From NCBI GenBank assembly GCA_038502055.1, contig JAXRKN010000044.1:5898501-5962500 (forward strand): a DNA stretch of 64,000 nt. The letters run 5' to 3'. Positions within the stretch are counted from its first letter, which is position 1; each line of letters begins with the position of its first letter. A program made the translations under genes and the position numbers. Below are positions 38,055-49,382 of this stretch, in pieces. This DNA comes from Tanytarsus gracilentus. Its lineage: Eukaryota > Arthropoda > Insecta > Diptera > Chironomidae. Below the pieces are notes generated by a model that saw nothing but the letters and a program-made list of their open reading frames with translations, made no database searches and had not been told where the DNA came from.

Positions 38055-39098
38055 TTAGTATGCATAACGATATTTGTCAAATCGATTTGGTGCACTTGAG
38101 ACAATAGGACGATAGTTATTTTGCACAGGTTTAAACTCCTCCACCGAAAAACGAGACTCGTGCGATTCAGGCTGATAATAATCATTAGAAACAAACGTAT
38201 TTGATGGATAATTATATTCTTCTGACACATAATCATTAAAATTGTTGTTAGTAGGTGGATAGAAAAAAGTGTGAAAATTAGCGAACGGATTGAAAGATTG
38301 AAAGTGTGTGAAGGGATTTGAATTACCAAAGGGAAAATTTGCTCCGAAAGGATTTGAATTACCAAATGGGAAGTTTTTGCCGAAACTTTGACTCATTTGT
38401 TGCTGCATTTGATTCATATTGTGTGCCATGTTTTGATTAAAAGCTTCCATTTGCCGATTAAAGTTTTCGCCTTGCTCACGCAATTGAACATTCATGCGTC
38501 GCATGCTCCTGTCGAATTGCTCTTGTTGTTCCTTTGTCATAGGTTTTGATGTACCAAAAATTTGATGATTTCCAGTGCTGTCTTCAATTTCGATATTTCC
38601 ATCTCTCGCGACACTCGCAACTCGACTGAATGGAGGTTGAGCTTCAGGATGTGGATTGGCCTCATTATATTCATTTTTCTGCAATACATTTCCTTCCTTA
38701 TCTTGACACTCAGCAACTGTCTTCATTTTTCTTGGATCACTAAGGATGGCCTCTGAAGTGATATGACATTTGTAGGTTTCCTTTGGACATTTTAATGATG
38801 AGCCGCAATCGACTGGGAAATTTTTTTAAGATTAAAATAAGAAAGCATTGACCTGTTCAAAAAAAATCTAATTAGTATTCAACTCACAATTGTCTCCATC
38901 AATTCTTATATGAAATGCTGACACATCAACAATTTCTTTATCTTGTCCGTTCATTCGACGTCTTGATATTGTCACTACATTTCCATTCTGCATTGATGAA
39001 TGAACTGAAAGATTGACATCATCGTCTTCTGTTGAACCACCAGGCATCGCCAAAGTGACACCGCATATCATAAAAATGTTCAAAAGTAGAAGTCGCAT
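38055..39098 (-). CDS. Secreted Asn/Phe/Gln-rich protein of unknown function
   Basis: Two exons on the complement, 39098-38888 and 38812-38055, 322 residues. A clear signal peptide (MRLLLLNIFMICGVTLA) is followed by a small domain with four cysteines (DCGSSLKCPKE, KCHITSEA, VAECQDKEG), then a Gln/Met/Asn-rich amphipathic stretch (QQEQFDRSMRRMNVQLREQ), a low-complexity block in which FPFGNSNPF occurs twice 14 residues apart, and a Tyr/Asn-rich C-terminus. I do not recognise a family. The composition is reminiscent of extracellular structural or self-assembling proteins, but that is inference only. Confidence 0.75.
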
Positions 39099-39281
39099 TT
39101 TCCTTTTTTGTTTTCGGATTTTTTTTTCTGCAACAACAAGAAAATGAGTCATATAGCACTTTTTAATAAAAAGTCTTTGAATAAAATATGTAATAAAACT
39201 TTTTTATTCGGAAATTGCGATCGAGATAACTCACGAAGCGATTAAGCGATGGCGTTTGAGTAGAAAAAGAATGATCTTAGA

Positions 39282-39420
39282 CAGAGATGGGCAATTACAT
39301 GTAATTGAGTGAAAAATTACATGTAATTAATTACATTTTCATACAAAAATCATGTAATTTTCCAAAATTAAATTACATTACATGTAATTTTTTTGTAATT
39401 TGTAATTTTGCCCATCTCTG
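39282..39420. mobile_element. hAT-type MITE, 139 bp
   Basis: Terminal inverted repeats CAGAGATGGGCAA at the left and its complement (TTGCCCATCTCTG, one-base offset) at the right, flanked by a perfect 8-bp target duplication ATCTTAGA (39274-39281 and 39421-39428). The inside is made of ATTACATGTAATT-like palindromes and has no coding capacity. The 8-bp duplication and CAGAG start fit hAT elements. Confidence 0.85.
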
Positions 39421-41224
39421 ATCTTAGATAATGCGGAAGAAATTTAGCAATAAAATAAAAATAAATAAATCACTGATAATTTAAAGAAAAAAAAGATGTT
39501 AGAAAAACAATTTGAAGTTAAAAAAATTTAAAACGATATTGGAAAAAATTTAGAAAATTCAAAGAATTGTTTAAAAATATTCTTCATTAAAAATATTTTA
39601 ATATTTTTAAAGTGACACAATTTTTCGATATTTAGCTTTTTCGTCATCTCATTTTAAGTAATTAAATTTAAAACTGACAAGAGACAAAAATTAACATTTT
39701 TATATAAGTCAAGCATTAATTTGACGCTTGCGATTCTTAAAATTTGATCGAGTTTCTTTCTAGACGGTAATTGAATAGCTTTGAAATTAAATGCAGCCGG
39801 CGTCGAAACATTTTTTGCGCTTTAAATTAATAGTTACGATTGTGTCATAATTTCAATTTGAAACTGCCTAAATGAAAAGATTTTTATATTCAGATTTAAT
39901 CACCGCTAATTTCTTAATTAAACTTAATTATCGCTAAAAAATTAATGAATTTTAGTTGAAAGTAATTTTCGATAAATTAATTCTTAGAAGTGAGGCAACT
40001 TTGCAATTATTAACGGTAGTTAATGTTTAGAGTCCACAACACAAATAGCTTTTCATAAAAAAAATATTTGAATACTTTTTAAGTATCGTCGATAATCACA
40101 TTAATTTCAATTTTTTGATTTGTCACAGAGTGTTTATATTTTTTCTAGTTTCACTTTTTGCGACTTACCTCTTGAGAGTCTCGAAATAAACTGAAAATTC
40201 TCTCCAACAAAATTGAGGAAATTCTCTAAGCTCTAAGGGTTGTTAAAAAAATATTAGTCACTGAAAATAAATTAAATGTGTTTTTTTACTCAAACAATAC
40301 TCGACAATTGTTATTTACCAATTACTCGATGAATTGCGACTAAAAAGAGCGCACATAGTTATATTAGAAGATGTCGATCATCGTCGTGTTTGACATCAAC
40401 TCTCTTTTCAAGTGTGAGTATGTGGAAGTTTAAGAGAGTGAAATAATCAAGAAGCTTTCATTGAAACAAATTTAAGGTTTTTAAGATTAAGATTTAAATG
40501 AAAAGATTTAATTAAAAATTGATTTTCCGTTACATTTAAGTTGACGCACTCACGAATTTTTTTATCTAGCTAGCATGTAGTTAGAATCCGCGTCATAAAA
40601 GACACGCGAGAACGTGCTTTGAATTTTTATGAATCTGATGAGAAATCAATCATCTGCTTTGTGTCTCTTGTTTACGTCGTTAAATTCTGATTAGAGATTT
40701 ATTAAAAATAACAAATAATTAAATTATTTAATAAGAAATTTTTATTTATTTCCATAATAGATGTATTTAATCACTCGCCATAGTGAATAATCTAAAGTTC
40801 ATCAAAATCTCGCACTTTTATCTTATCTGCGGGATGACATTCAACATGCCACTCAATTATTTATTAAAAAAGCTTTAATGTTAATCCTTATCCATGGCAG
40901 CGATTTACTTGATAAAGCTTTATCAAGTGCCACAATTCAAATAACCTCCGATAAAGAAAATAAATTTTCATCTAAACGAAATGGTGTGCGCAGAAACGTA
41001 AAAATATTCAATGCCCATAAACAATTTTTGGTTGAATTGATATCAATTTGACGTTAAATCCTTGTAAAAAAAATTTTTGACATCAAATTATATTAAATTT
41101 ACATAATTTGATATCAAAAAAAAAATTTAATTCAAATTTAACGTCAAATTTGATTCAATTTAATAGCAAATAAAAAAATATTTTATTTGATATTAAATTA
41201 ATGTTTTTGAATATAAAATTAAAA

Positions 41225-41690
41225 AATTATATAAATTTTAATTTAATTAAATTTTTAATTAATTTGATATCAATTTATATATTTTTTTTAAAAAATTTAT
41301 ATTATTTATTAATTTGATATAATTTTATATTAAATTTTTGACAAAAATTTTTTATTAAATTTTTACATTAATTTGATATAATTTTATATTAAATTTTTGA
41401 CAAAAATTTTTTAAATTTCTACATTAATTTGATATCAATTGTATATTAAATTTTTTGACAACAATTTTTATTAAATTTTTCATTAATTTGATATCAATTG
41501 TATATTAAATTTTTTGACCAACAATTTTTTTTAAATTTTTACATTAATTTGATATAATTTAATATTAAATTTTTTGACAAAATTAAATAGAAATTTTTTA
41601 TATTAAATTGATGTCAATTTAATATAAAATAATTTGACAGAGTTTTATCAATTTTTAATTAATTTGATGTAATTTGATATAATATATTAT
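41225..41690. repeat. AT-rich minisatellite (about 60-bp unit)
   Basis: Several imperfect copies of a unit containing TTAATTTGATATCAATT, then TATATTAAATTTTTTGACA, then A/T runs. Related TTGATATCAA motifs occur nearby at 41030-41190 and 42495-42640. Confidence 0.65.
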
Positions 41691-42241
41691 TTTTAAATTC
41701 AATGCAAAGTTTTTGAAAAATTAAAAAAAAATATTCATCAGGTTCAATTTTTATCAAGCATTTGGGAAAAAACGGTGCAACAAAATTTCCTTTCAAATGT
41801 TGAATCAACTTAATTTTTAGAAAAAATATATTTCACTCTTTGTAAACAAAAAGATTAAATTTCTTCATTAATAAATTTTTATCTGAATTTTCTGTTATCT
41901 AACTCTTTATTGAAAGTTTTTTGACAGTTTCCGTTTTTCTTAAGTCGCTTTCCTTAATTTTCTATAATTTTTTAAAAGTTCTAAAATAAGCATCGAAAAT
42001 ACATAAAGTAGATAAACAATTTAATTAGTTTAATTTTTATCCTTATAAAATTTTAAAGTATTATTCTTAAAATTTAAATATCTTTAACAAACGAGAAAAA
42101 AATAAAGTTTGGTTCAAAATTATAAGAATGAGGTTTATTTTTGAAAGTAAAAGATATTATAAGAAATTAATAAGTATCTGCTTAAATTTTCAAAAACTTT
42201 TGTTTCTTATATGCTTTAGCATTGTGAATTAAATTTAATAA

Positions 42242-42330
42242 AGGCTTGGTAGCGCAATGTTTACGCGGCGAGTGTTAACAAATTCATCTTCTTGAAGACA
42301 GCGGTTCGAATCCTAGCAACGGGGGTAAGA
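42242..42330 (+). ncRNA. tRNA-like sequence with Pol III A and B boxes (tRNA pseudogene or SINE head)
   Basis: TGGTAGCGCAATG resembles an A box and GGTTCGAATCC is a perfect B box about 55 nt later, with a small hairpin (TCTTCTTGAAGA) where a type II tRNA variable arm would be. The acceptor and T stems do not pair well, so a working tRNA is unlikely. Confidence 0.4.
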
Positions 42331-42715
42331 AAAATAAGTTTAGTTTTAAAAAATATTCCTTTATCATTCAGAGAAAAACAAAGCCAGACCTGATGTAGAA
42401 AAAATTAATTAAATTTGTCCAAAAAGGGAAAATGAAATTGCGTAAATTTAATTAATATAGAAAATTCAAAAAAATTTTTAGAAAAAAAGCATAAAATTGT
42501 TTAAATTGATATAAATTTAATGTCAAAATTTGCTATCAAATCCATGTTAAATTTAATAGCAAAATTTGACCAAATATCGACGAAATTGCCCAAAAAATTT
42601 GCTATCAAAAATTGATATCAAATTGATATAAATTTGACACTGAAAATGTTCTGTGGGTGTGCTTTCTCTACAGGTTGAATGCTCAGTTGTAAGTTGAAGC
42701 CTGTGAGGATCAAAC

Positions 42716-45700
42716 ATGGAAAAAGTCAAGTGGTGTTTGAGAATTATTTTTGGATTTTTATTAATTGTTGAAAGTGTTAAATTTTCAAATGCACTCGATG
42801 ATGTCGAAATTTTATTTTTAAACTTCAATAAAGAGATGATGGAGTTCAATAAGAGAATTAGCTCGATGGCTTGGGAGACAGTGTGAGTTAGAAAAAGTTT
42901 GAATTTATAATTTATTTTTAATTTGAAAAGCAATCAACCAAAATTATGATTTAGACTTTTTAATTTTTTTTTGCAATCGCAAAAACTTCACCGAATTTTT
43001 TATTTGATTTATTTTTCCAAGTATCAAAAAAAAAGCTCAACTTAATTAAACTCGTTATTTTAATTTCATTTCATTAATTTTTTAACGAGAAAATTCGCTC
43101 GATTTAATTAAAAAAGGTTACAGCCATCGAATGTCGATGTGCAGATGAAATTGGAAGATGTGGCTGGCAAAAAGCTTCAATTTGTCAATCGAATGTGTGA
43201 CCATATGCTCACAGTCAAAGGTCAATTAGATAAAAATCAGAGGAGAATTTATCAGTTGACATGTGTCGGACCTAAGTTTGAAAATGAGCTCGAGCAAGGG
43301 TAATTTTACCTTTTAAAATATTAAATTGAAAATTTCACTTTTTTAACCTCAAAACTAATTAGAAAACTTCTCGAGATAACCAGCATGATTCAATACATTT
43401 ATACTACAACTAAAATTTGCTTACCCGATACAATTGACATTTGTAACGATGCGGTTAATGTTTGGTCTAATTTTACATACGTTCAAGGCGTGGATGGGAT
43501 TAAACAAATTTCATTCGCGACTAAAGATGAAATTAATCTTATCGATGTGAAAAATTCAAATGAATTGAGATTAAAATGTTACTCGGGCGAGCCACAATTG
43601 GAAAAGATCATGAATGACGGTGAGATTGGGATTTTAAAAAATCTCGTTAGAATTTTCAAGGCGTGGAAACTCAGCGCACAGGCTCCTCTCAGCCGCTTTT
43701 TTTCGCTTTTTTATTGCACTCCAGCGCTGATCCCCGAAAATTTTATCATTTTATCACTCTATATCTCTCTCGATCGCACTCCATCGTTGATCCCTGCACT
43801 CCATCGATAATCCCTACACTTTATCGTTTCTCATCGCACATCACCGCACTGAAAAACTCTCATCTACTCTTGATATTTCATTGCACAAAAAAGCTCGCAT
43901 CTACTCTTGATCGATATTCATCGCACATCATCGCACTAAAAAGCTTTTTATCACACATCTCTGCACAATTTCGTCACTACATTAATATAATTAATTTTGA
44001 CATCCAATGGCACTGAAAAACTTATATTTGAACAAATTAAATCGAGTCCAATCAAAAAAAATGTGTTAATTTTTAATTTTATTTTTTTGGTAAATATGTA
44101 TTCAAATATGCTTTAATTTGTTCAAATAAAAGTTTTTAAGTGTCATTTAATGTCAAAATTAATTATATTAATGTTGTGACGAAATTGTGCAGAGATGTGT
44201 GATAAAAAACTTTTTAGTGCGATGATTGCGATGAATATCGATAAGATAGATGCGAGTTTTTTGTGAATGAAAATCGATAAGAGTAGATAAGTTTTGTCGG
44301 TATGTGGATGAAACGATAAAGTGTAGGGATTATCGATGGAGTGCAGTTGAGTGCGATGTGGTGTGATAAAAATCGATCGATCGACGATAATTTTTTTTGA
44401 GTTTTTGGTAAATTTTTAAAATGATTTTAACATTGGGATGTCATAAAATAATTTTGTGACTGAAAAAAAAAACTAGTAATTTTTAAAGTTTAAAATTAAA
44501 GTTGATTTTTCGCAAAATGAAACACTATTCTTCACTCTCTCGTTTTTTTGATCACTCCACTGAAGATCCCTGCACTTGATCGATTTTAAACACTCTCGTC
44601 TTCACTACAAAACTTTTTTCTTCACTTTGTTACTCTAAATCGCACTCCATCGTTGATCCCTGCACTATATCGTTGTTCTCTGCACTTTTTCGCACCAAAC
44701 TGCACTCAACCGTTTTTCATCACACATCATCGCACGACATCGCACAAAGCAACTTTTTGCGCTTTCCCGCACTCGATCGCACTTTTCCACCCTCCATCAC
44801 ACATTTTCGCACTACATCGCACGGCATTGCACATTCAAGCCCTCAACACTGTGGTGCGCTGAGTTTCCACGCCTTGAGAATTTTAATTCAAAAAAGTCGT
44901 AAAAATAATTTCTCATAGATTTTTCACCTCTCAAATCAAAATCACCATCAACTTGCAAGGAACGAAAATCATCAATTGACTATTGGATTTGGGAGGTTTG
45001 GCGACAGGCAATCGGACCCAACATTCGAGAACTTTATCCTCAACTCATCCACCTTCAAAATCACGGTGCACAACAAGGCGGCTTTTCTGACATGGCTCAA
45101 CTATGGCAAGAGGAAATGGAGATTAATGATAATGTCCAAAATCTAATGCTTAAATTGCTCAATGACATTCAACCGTTTTACAATATGCTTCATGCATACG
45201 TAAAGTCAATATTAGAAAAACATTTCGAGTTCAAATCGAAATATTTGCCGGCACATCTTCTCGGTTGGGATGCGAATTGGCATCATTTATTGGCGGATTA
45301 CATTGATCCTGATGGATGGCGTGTTGATGAATCATTGGCAGCTCGAAAATGGTCATCGAATGATGTCGTCAAGAGAGTTGAAGATTTTTACACTTCAATG
45401 GGGTTAGAAAGACTTTCAAAGGATTTCTGGGAGAAAAGTTCGATTGATGGTGATTTAATTTTCAAAGTCTTTAAATTTTTTTAATTTTTGAAAAATATAT
45501 TTTTAGACACCAACGATTCGAGTTGTCATGGCACAGCAGCAAATATGTACTCTGAAAATGACTTTCGCGTAATCGTGTGTGGCTTCAAGCGCCTTTACGA
45601 CCTCTACGTAATTACCCATGAGATTGGGCACATTCAGCAGTACATGATGTCAAGACATCAACCATCTTCTTTTCAAACTGGCAATTCTGTCATTCAAGAG

Positions 45701-46416
45701 ACAATTGGCGACTCCATTTTTCTCGCTCTCATGACACCTATGCATTTAAATCGCCTCCAATTGATTGATGACTCTAAACTCCTACCGTCGTCCGAAAACA
45801 ATTTTGACCTTCATCAATTGATGAATATGGCGCTGATGAAAGTGCCAGAAATTCCCTTCGCATTTGTTTTCGAAACATTTCGTTACAATTTATTTGCCGA
45901 ACGCATCGATATGGAAAATTCGAATGATTACTTTTGGGATTTGACGAGAAAATTTCAACGAATCGAGCCACCGAATGTGGACTTGAATCGTCATCGACTG
46001 TTTGATGTTTCAGCTAAATTTCATTTTTCCGCGAACGTCCCATATGCGAGGTACTTTTTCGCTAACATTTTACAGTATCAAATCTTTCGTGGATTGTGTG
46101 AGGTGACTTTGTATGGAAAGGTAAGCGGTAATGAGACCTTAAATATGCCGCTGCATAAGTGCGACATCTATGGATCGAGGAGAGCTGGAAAATTGTTGAA
46201 GTTAGTGAAAATTTTAAAATTGTCAAATTAATTTTTTTATTTTTTGAATTATTTTTTAGAAAATCCCTTCACAACGGCAGCGGTTGGAATTTCAAGAAAA
46301 TTTTGGAAAATTTAACTGGCAGCAGTGAAATATCTGCCGATGCTCTTTTAGAGTATTACAAACTTTTGATCGATTGGTTGAAAAATTATCTCCATAGTAA
46401 CAATATTGAATATTAA
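42716..46416 (+). CDS. Angiotensin-converting-enzyme-like M2 metallopeptidase
   Basis: Secreted zinc dipeptidyl carboxypeptidase of the insect ACE (Ance) family. Exons: 42716-42882, 43117-43299, 43363-43619, 44919-45449, 45507-46200, 46260-46416; 662 residues, slightly longer than single-domain fly ACEs. A signal peptide (RIIFGFLLIVESVKFSNA) is present. Zinc site: HEIGH at residues 417-421 and Glu 444 in QETIGDS; the HEMGH Met is Ile. The upstream CHGTAANMYSENDFRV matches the ACE segment before the zinc site, and FHFSANVPYARYFFANIL matches the substrate/chloride-site region with its Tyr and Arg kept. Overall divergence is high, but catalytic residues look intact. Intron 3 (43620-44918) carries a 1,220-bp transposon; without it the intron would be about 70 nt. 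Confidence 0.88.
43657..44876. mobile_element. 1.2-kb hAT-like element with internal foldback, in ACE intron 3
   Basis: Terminal inverted repeats of 23 bp (left begins CAAGGCGTGGAAACTCAGCG; right is its complement) are flanked by a perfect 8-bp duplication AGAATTTT (43649-43656 and 44877-44884). Inside, a long inverted repeat pairs about 43790-44035 with about 44105-44345, with a short loop. Short ATCG/GCAC-rich motifs (for example GATCCCTGCACT) recur at 43790-43940 and 44560-44840. No transposase is encoded; open stretches in it are not genes. Confidence 0.85.
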
Positions 46417-48079
46417 AAAAAGTTGCATCAAGTCTCTCTCTCATCCCCTAAACTATCGGCAAAGGAGTTAATTATCAAATTTAATTTATTTTGTTACATT
46501 TCTATTGAATTTTTATTAAAATAAATCAATACAATGTATTTAACTATGTGCCATACATAAAGAGGCAAGCAAGCAAATTTTTTAAGTCAATCACCGAGTC
46601 ATTTACTGATAAGCTCACACATGTTCAAAATCGACATCAGCGAAATCAGAAACTAATTATTTATTTATTTATTTATTTATACTCGCTTATCGTTTCTTAA
46701 TTCACGCGACAATAAAGCACGCGAGGAAATGACGATGATGAAGATTGAGGGAAATTTTAGTTTAAACTGATTCAAATTTAATTTTAAGATATTTTTAATT
46801 TATTCCACGTCTTTAGTTTTATTTCATTCGGGGTAAAGAACGTCCTAGAACTTGATAAGAAATTCAAATTTTTTCTTAACTCAGCTCGCAGATTCATTTC
46901 TGACGAGATGTAAGAAAATCGCCTGTCAGGGTTCAAAGTCGACAGTAGAAAAAGCGTTGTCATCCAGTGACCAATTTACTTGTCTAGACTCTATCCAATT
47001 TAAGAAAAAAACATATTTTAGGATTTAATTTATTTTTGGAAAGACGAAAAATAATGCTTAAAAATTTATTTATTTATTTTTATTTTTTAAATCTTTAAGT
47101 TTTAGTTTGAAATAAACGTTGAAAATTTGCTTTTAAAGATTAACAGCCAAAAAGAAATAAATTGAAAGAGCATTGAATTGATGAAATGTCAATTGGTCAG
47201 TTAATTGAATTTAAGTTGAAAGTGAATCGAACTTTTGAAAATTTGAGTCGAAAAAAAAGAGATTTAATTGAAATTTATCTCTTGAATGACTGCTGATAGT
47301 GATATAGGTTGAGTCAGATATGAAAAATTTAATAACTTTAAAATTAAATATTTTTCTTATTTTTGAAATTTTTTGAGATTTATTTTTTTTTAAATTTTAG
47401 TTTAACATAAAAAATACAATAAAAACGTATCACTAAATTTAAGATTTTTTTCCTCGAAAATATTTTGTTAAAGTCGTGCTCTTGATAACATACATCCCAG
47501 CTTTTATAATATTATTTATTCATCTTCCGCCGAGAGTCGATCACAATCATTTTTAAAAGGCCGCGAAAATGTTCACATCACATCAGTCTTCATCGAACGA
47601 CCGTGAATAAAGGTTCCTTATAAATTAGAGAATAAGAACAAAAAAAGTGGTTAAAAACTTGTCTTAAGTGATTTTTGTGATACTCAGAGAAATACCAAAG
47701 ATTATTAAAAATATTAGATGTAAGTGTTAGTACAGTGCAAGTTTAAATTAAAATGCTGGAGCTATAAAAAGTTTTAAGAGGAAAAAAGTGAATTACATAA
47801 ACAGACAAAACATTGCGTCATTTTGTTATTCCATGATGGCGAACTTGAATTTAAAAATTTTCTTTCGTGTCAATTTTTCTAGATTAAATTCAATTTTAGA
47901 GTTTAATTTTCATATTTTTTAGACAGGATGAAGAAAATTAATATTCATTTAGTGAAATTTCTGAAAAAAATTCATTAATTCAAAACCTCGAAAATAATTT
48001 AGTCTTATCAAATTATTTTTCGCTGACATAATCGCGCTCAGCTGTTTTCTATTTCTCATGTAAAATCTTTTATTCGCAG
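46417..48079. other. Intergenic region between ACE-like gene and PEMT
   Basis: An ACE polyadenylation signal lies at 46520-46525. A short ATTT repeat is at 46658-46681. The right half likely holds the PEMT promoter and 5'UTR: a TCAGTC initiator near 47584, a good donor (AT|GTAAGT) at 47720 and an acceptor at 48078-48079 directly before the ATG. Confidence 0.45.
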
Positions 48080-48792
48080 ATGGATGTCACACTCGACACG
48101 ATTGTTGATAATTTTGATTCGATCATCAATTATAAGCAGCCAATTTTCTGGGCTGCTATCGCTCATGTGATCTTTAATCCGCTTTTTTGGAACGTGGCCG
48201 GTAGATTGGAAAATAAGAAGCAAGTGATTTCGAAGCTCTGCGGAAATGACAAAGAGAAGGGATGCTACCTGTTGGCAGTTGTTGTTTTCACACTTGGATT
48301 AACACGCGATTATTTGGTAGTTTCTGCTTTGGCTATGCAACCAAAAATCACAGATTTCCTCAGTTACTTGAACATCAACACACCAATTGACTTTCTTCAA
48401 ACTGTCGGAACGCTCGTTTTACTTTATGGCTCAATTCTTGTTCTTACATCAATGTATCGTCTTGGTATTACCGGAACCTACTTAGGTGACTACTTTGGTA
48501 TCTTCATGGAATCTAGAGTGACAGCATTTCCATATAATCTCTATGAAAATCCAATGTACGTTGGATCTACCTTTTGCTTCTTGGGACATGCCTTGAGAAG
48601 TTTAACAGCTTCAGGTCTTGTTATTGCATTCATTGTGTGGGCAGTCTATGAGATCGCTATTCTGTTTGAAGGGTAAGCATTAAAAGACCTTCACTTTAAT
48701 TTTGATAATTAATTTTTATTTATTTTTTTAGACCATTCACAGCGAAAATCTTTGAAGAAAAGGCAAAGAAAGAAGCTTTGAAAGCCGAATAA
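48080..48792 (+). CDS. PEMT: Phosphatidylethanolamine N-methyltransferase (PEMT)
   Basis: ER membrane enzyme that makes phosphatidylcholine by three AdoMet-dependent methylations of phosphatidylethanolamine. Exons 48080-48672 and 48732-48792; 217 residues, near family length (199 in the short human form). Family stretches include FWAAIAHVIFNPLFWNVAGR, MYRLGITGTYLGDYFGI, AFPYNLYENPMYVGSTF and GPFTAKIF near the end. Four hydrophobic segments fit the known topology. Human PEMT has a Glu-Glu pair before PFTA that helps bind AdoMet; here it is Glu-Gly (codons 197-198), the Gly codon being split by the intron. Poly(A) signal at 48824-48829. A leader intron (47720-48079) is likely. Confidence 0.93.
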
Positions 48793-48823
48793 TTTAAAAA
48801 AACTTCTTTTTAAGTTTTAATTG

Positions 48824-48829
48824 AATAAA
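48824..48829 (+). terminator. PEMT polyadenylation signal
   Basis: AATAAA 32 nt past the PEMT stop. Confidence 0.6.
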
Positions 48830-48887
48830 TTTTAAGAATTTTTTAACTGCTGAAAAAATTATTTTTATTCACACGTTTATTTCAAAA

Positions 48888-49259
48888 TTATGGAACAAAC
48901 ATCAGCATCGTATAGCAAAAAGCGCACACTCCTAGGAAAATATTTTCCTTCGTTGAATTTACGTGCTCGTTGCACTCTTTCTCATGTTCACACTTTATAA
49001 TCTCGAAAAGTTCAACAATCGTGCTCAACTTTTTCTCAACTAATTTTCGCGTTCGCCACATTTTGTTGAAAAGAATGTCTTCAGCTTGAGAAATTAACTC
49101 ATCTTCAATTTCAAGGACGTCATCAATCTCAGGAAGACATTCGATTAGATTTAAAAATTTGTCAAGTGAACTGTAATCAATAGTTCCAGTTTCGGTAAAT
49201 TTTTTTGTCAATTTTGAGAGACACGACTCAGATGCACTTAAAATTTCTTCAATTTCCAT
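48888..49259 (-). CDS. Small putative tail-anchored protein, unknown function
   Basis: 123 residues from the Met at 49259; the frame stays open upstream to about 49382 but has no earlier ATG. The protein is acidic and helical (MEIEEILSASESCLSKLTKK, then EIEDELISQAEDILFNK), and ends in one hydrophobic helix (IFLGVCAFCYTMLMFVP) at the very C-terminus, as in tail-anchored proteins. A minus-strand TCAGT initiator near 49364-49360 lies about 100 nt upstream of the ATG, with an AT-rich TATA-like stretch before it. No family recognised. Converges on PEMT. Confidence 0.55.
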   Translation of the reverse strand: MEIEEILSASESCLSKLTKKFTETGTIDYSSLDKFLNLIECLPEIDDVLEIEDELISQAEDILFNKMWRTRKLVEKKLSTIVELFEIIKCEHEKECNEHVNSTKENIFLGVCAFCYTMLMFVP

Positions 49260-49382
49260 TTTTTTTTTGTAAAATTGTTCCACGTCCAAACACTTTGACT
49301 TGTGATCGATATCTGGATTTAAATTTAAAATGAACTTAATTCGAAACCTGCTAATTACTGAATAAACAATAATATAAGACAA

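Larger units (their letters stand above)
39099..42715. other. Repeat-rich intergenic region upstream of the ACE-like gene
   Basis: No protein gene found. It holds a hAT MITE (39282-39420), an AT-rich minisatellite (about 41225-41690), a tRNA-like sequence (about 42242-42330) and a further run of TTGATATCAA-type motifs (about 42495-42640) just before the ACE-like gene. A TCAGT initiator lies at 42682-42686, 30 nt before its ATG. Confidence 0.55.

Noticed and set aside
43385..44016. Long open stretches running from the ACE-like gene into Ser/His-rich sequence
   Set aside because: They read out of exon 3 into the transposon; a good donor at 43620 and a matching acceptor at 44918 restore the ACE frame.
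44653..44918. Overlapping His/Ser/Thr-rich open frames on the plus strand
   Set aside because: They fall inside the transposon's repeated GCAC/ATCG motifs and match no protein family.
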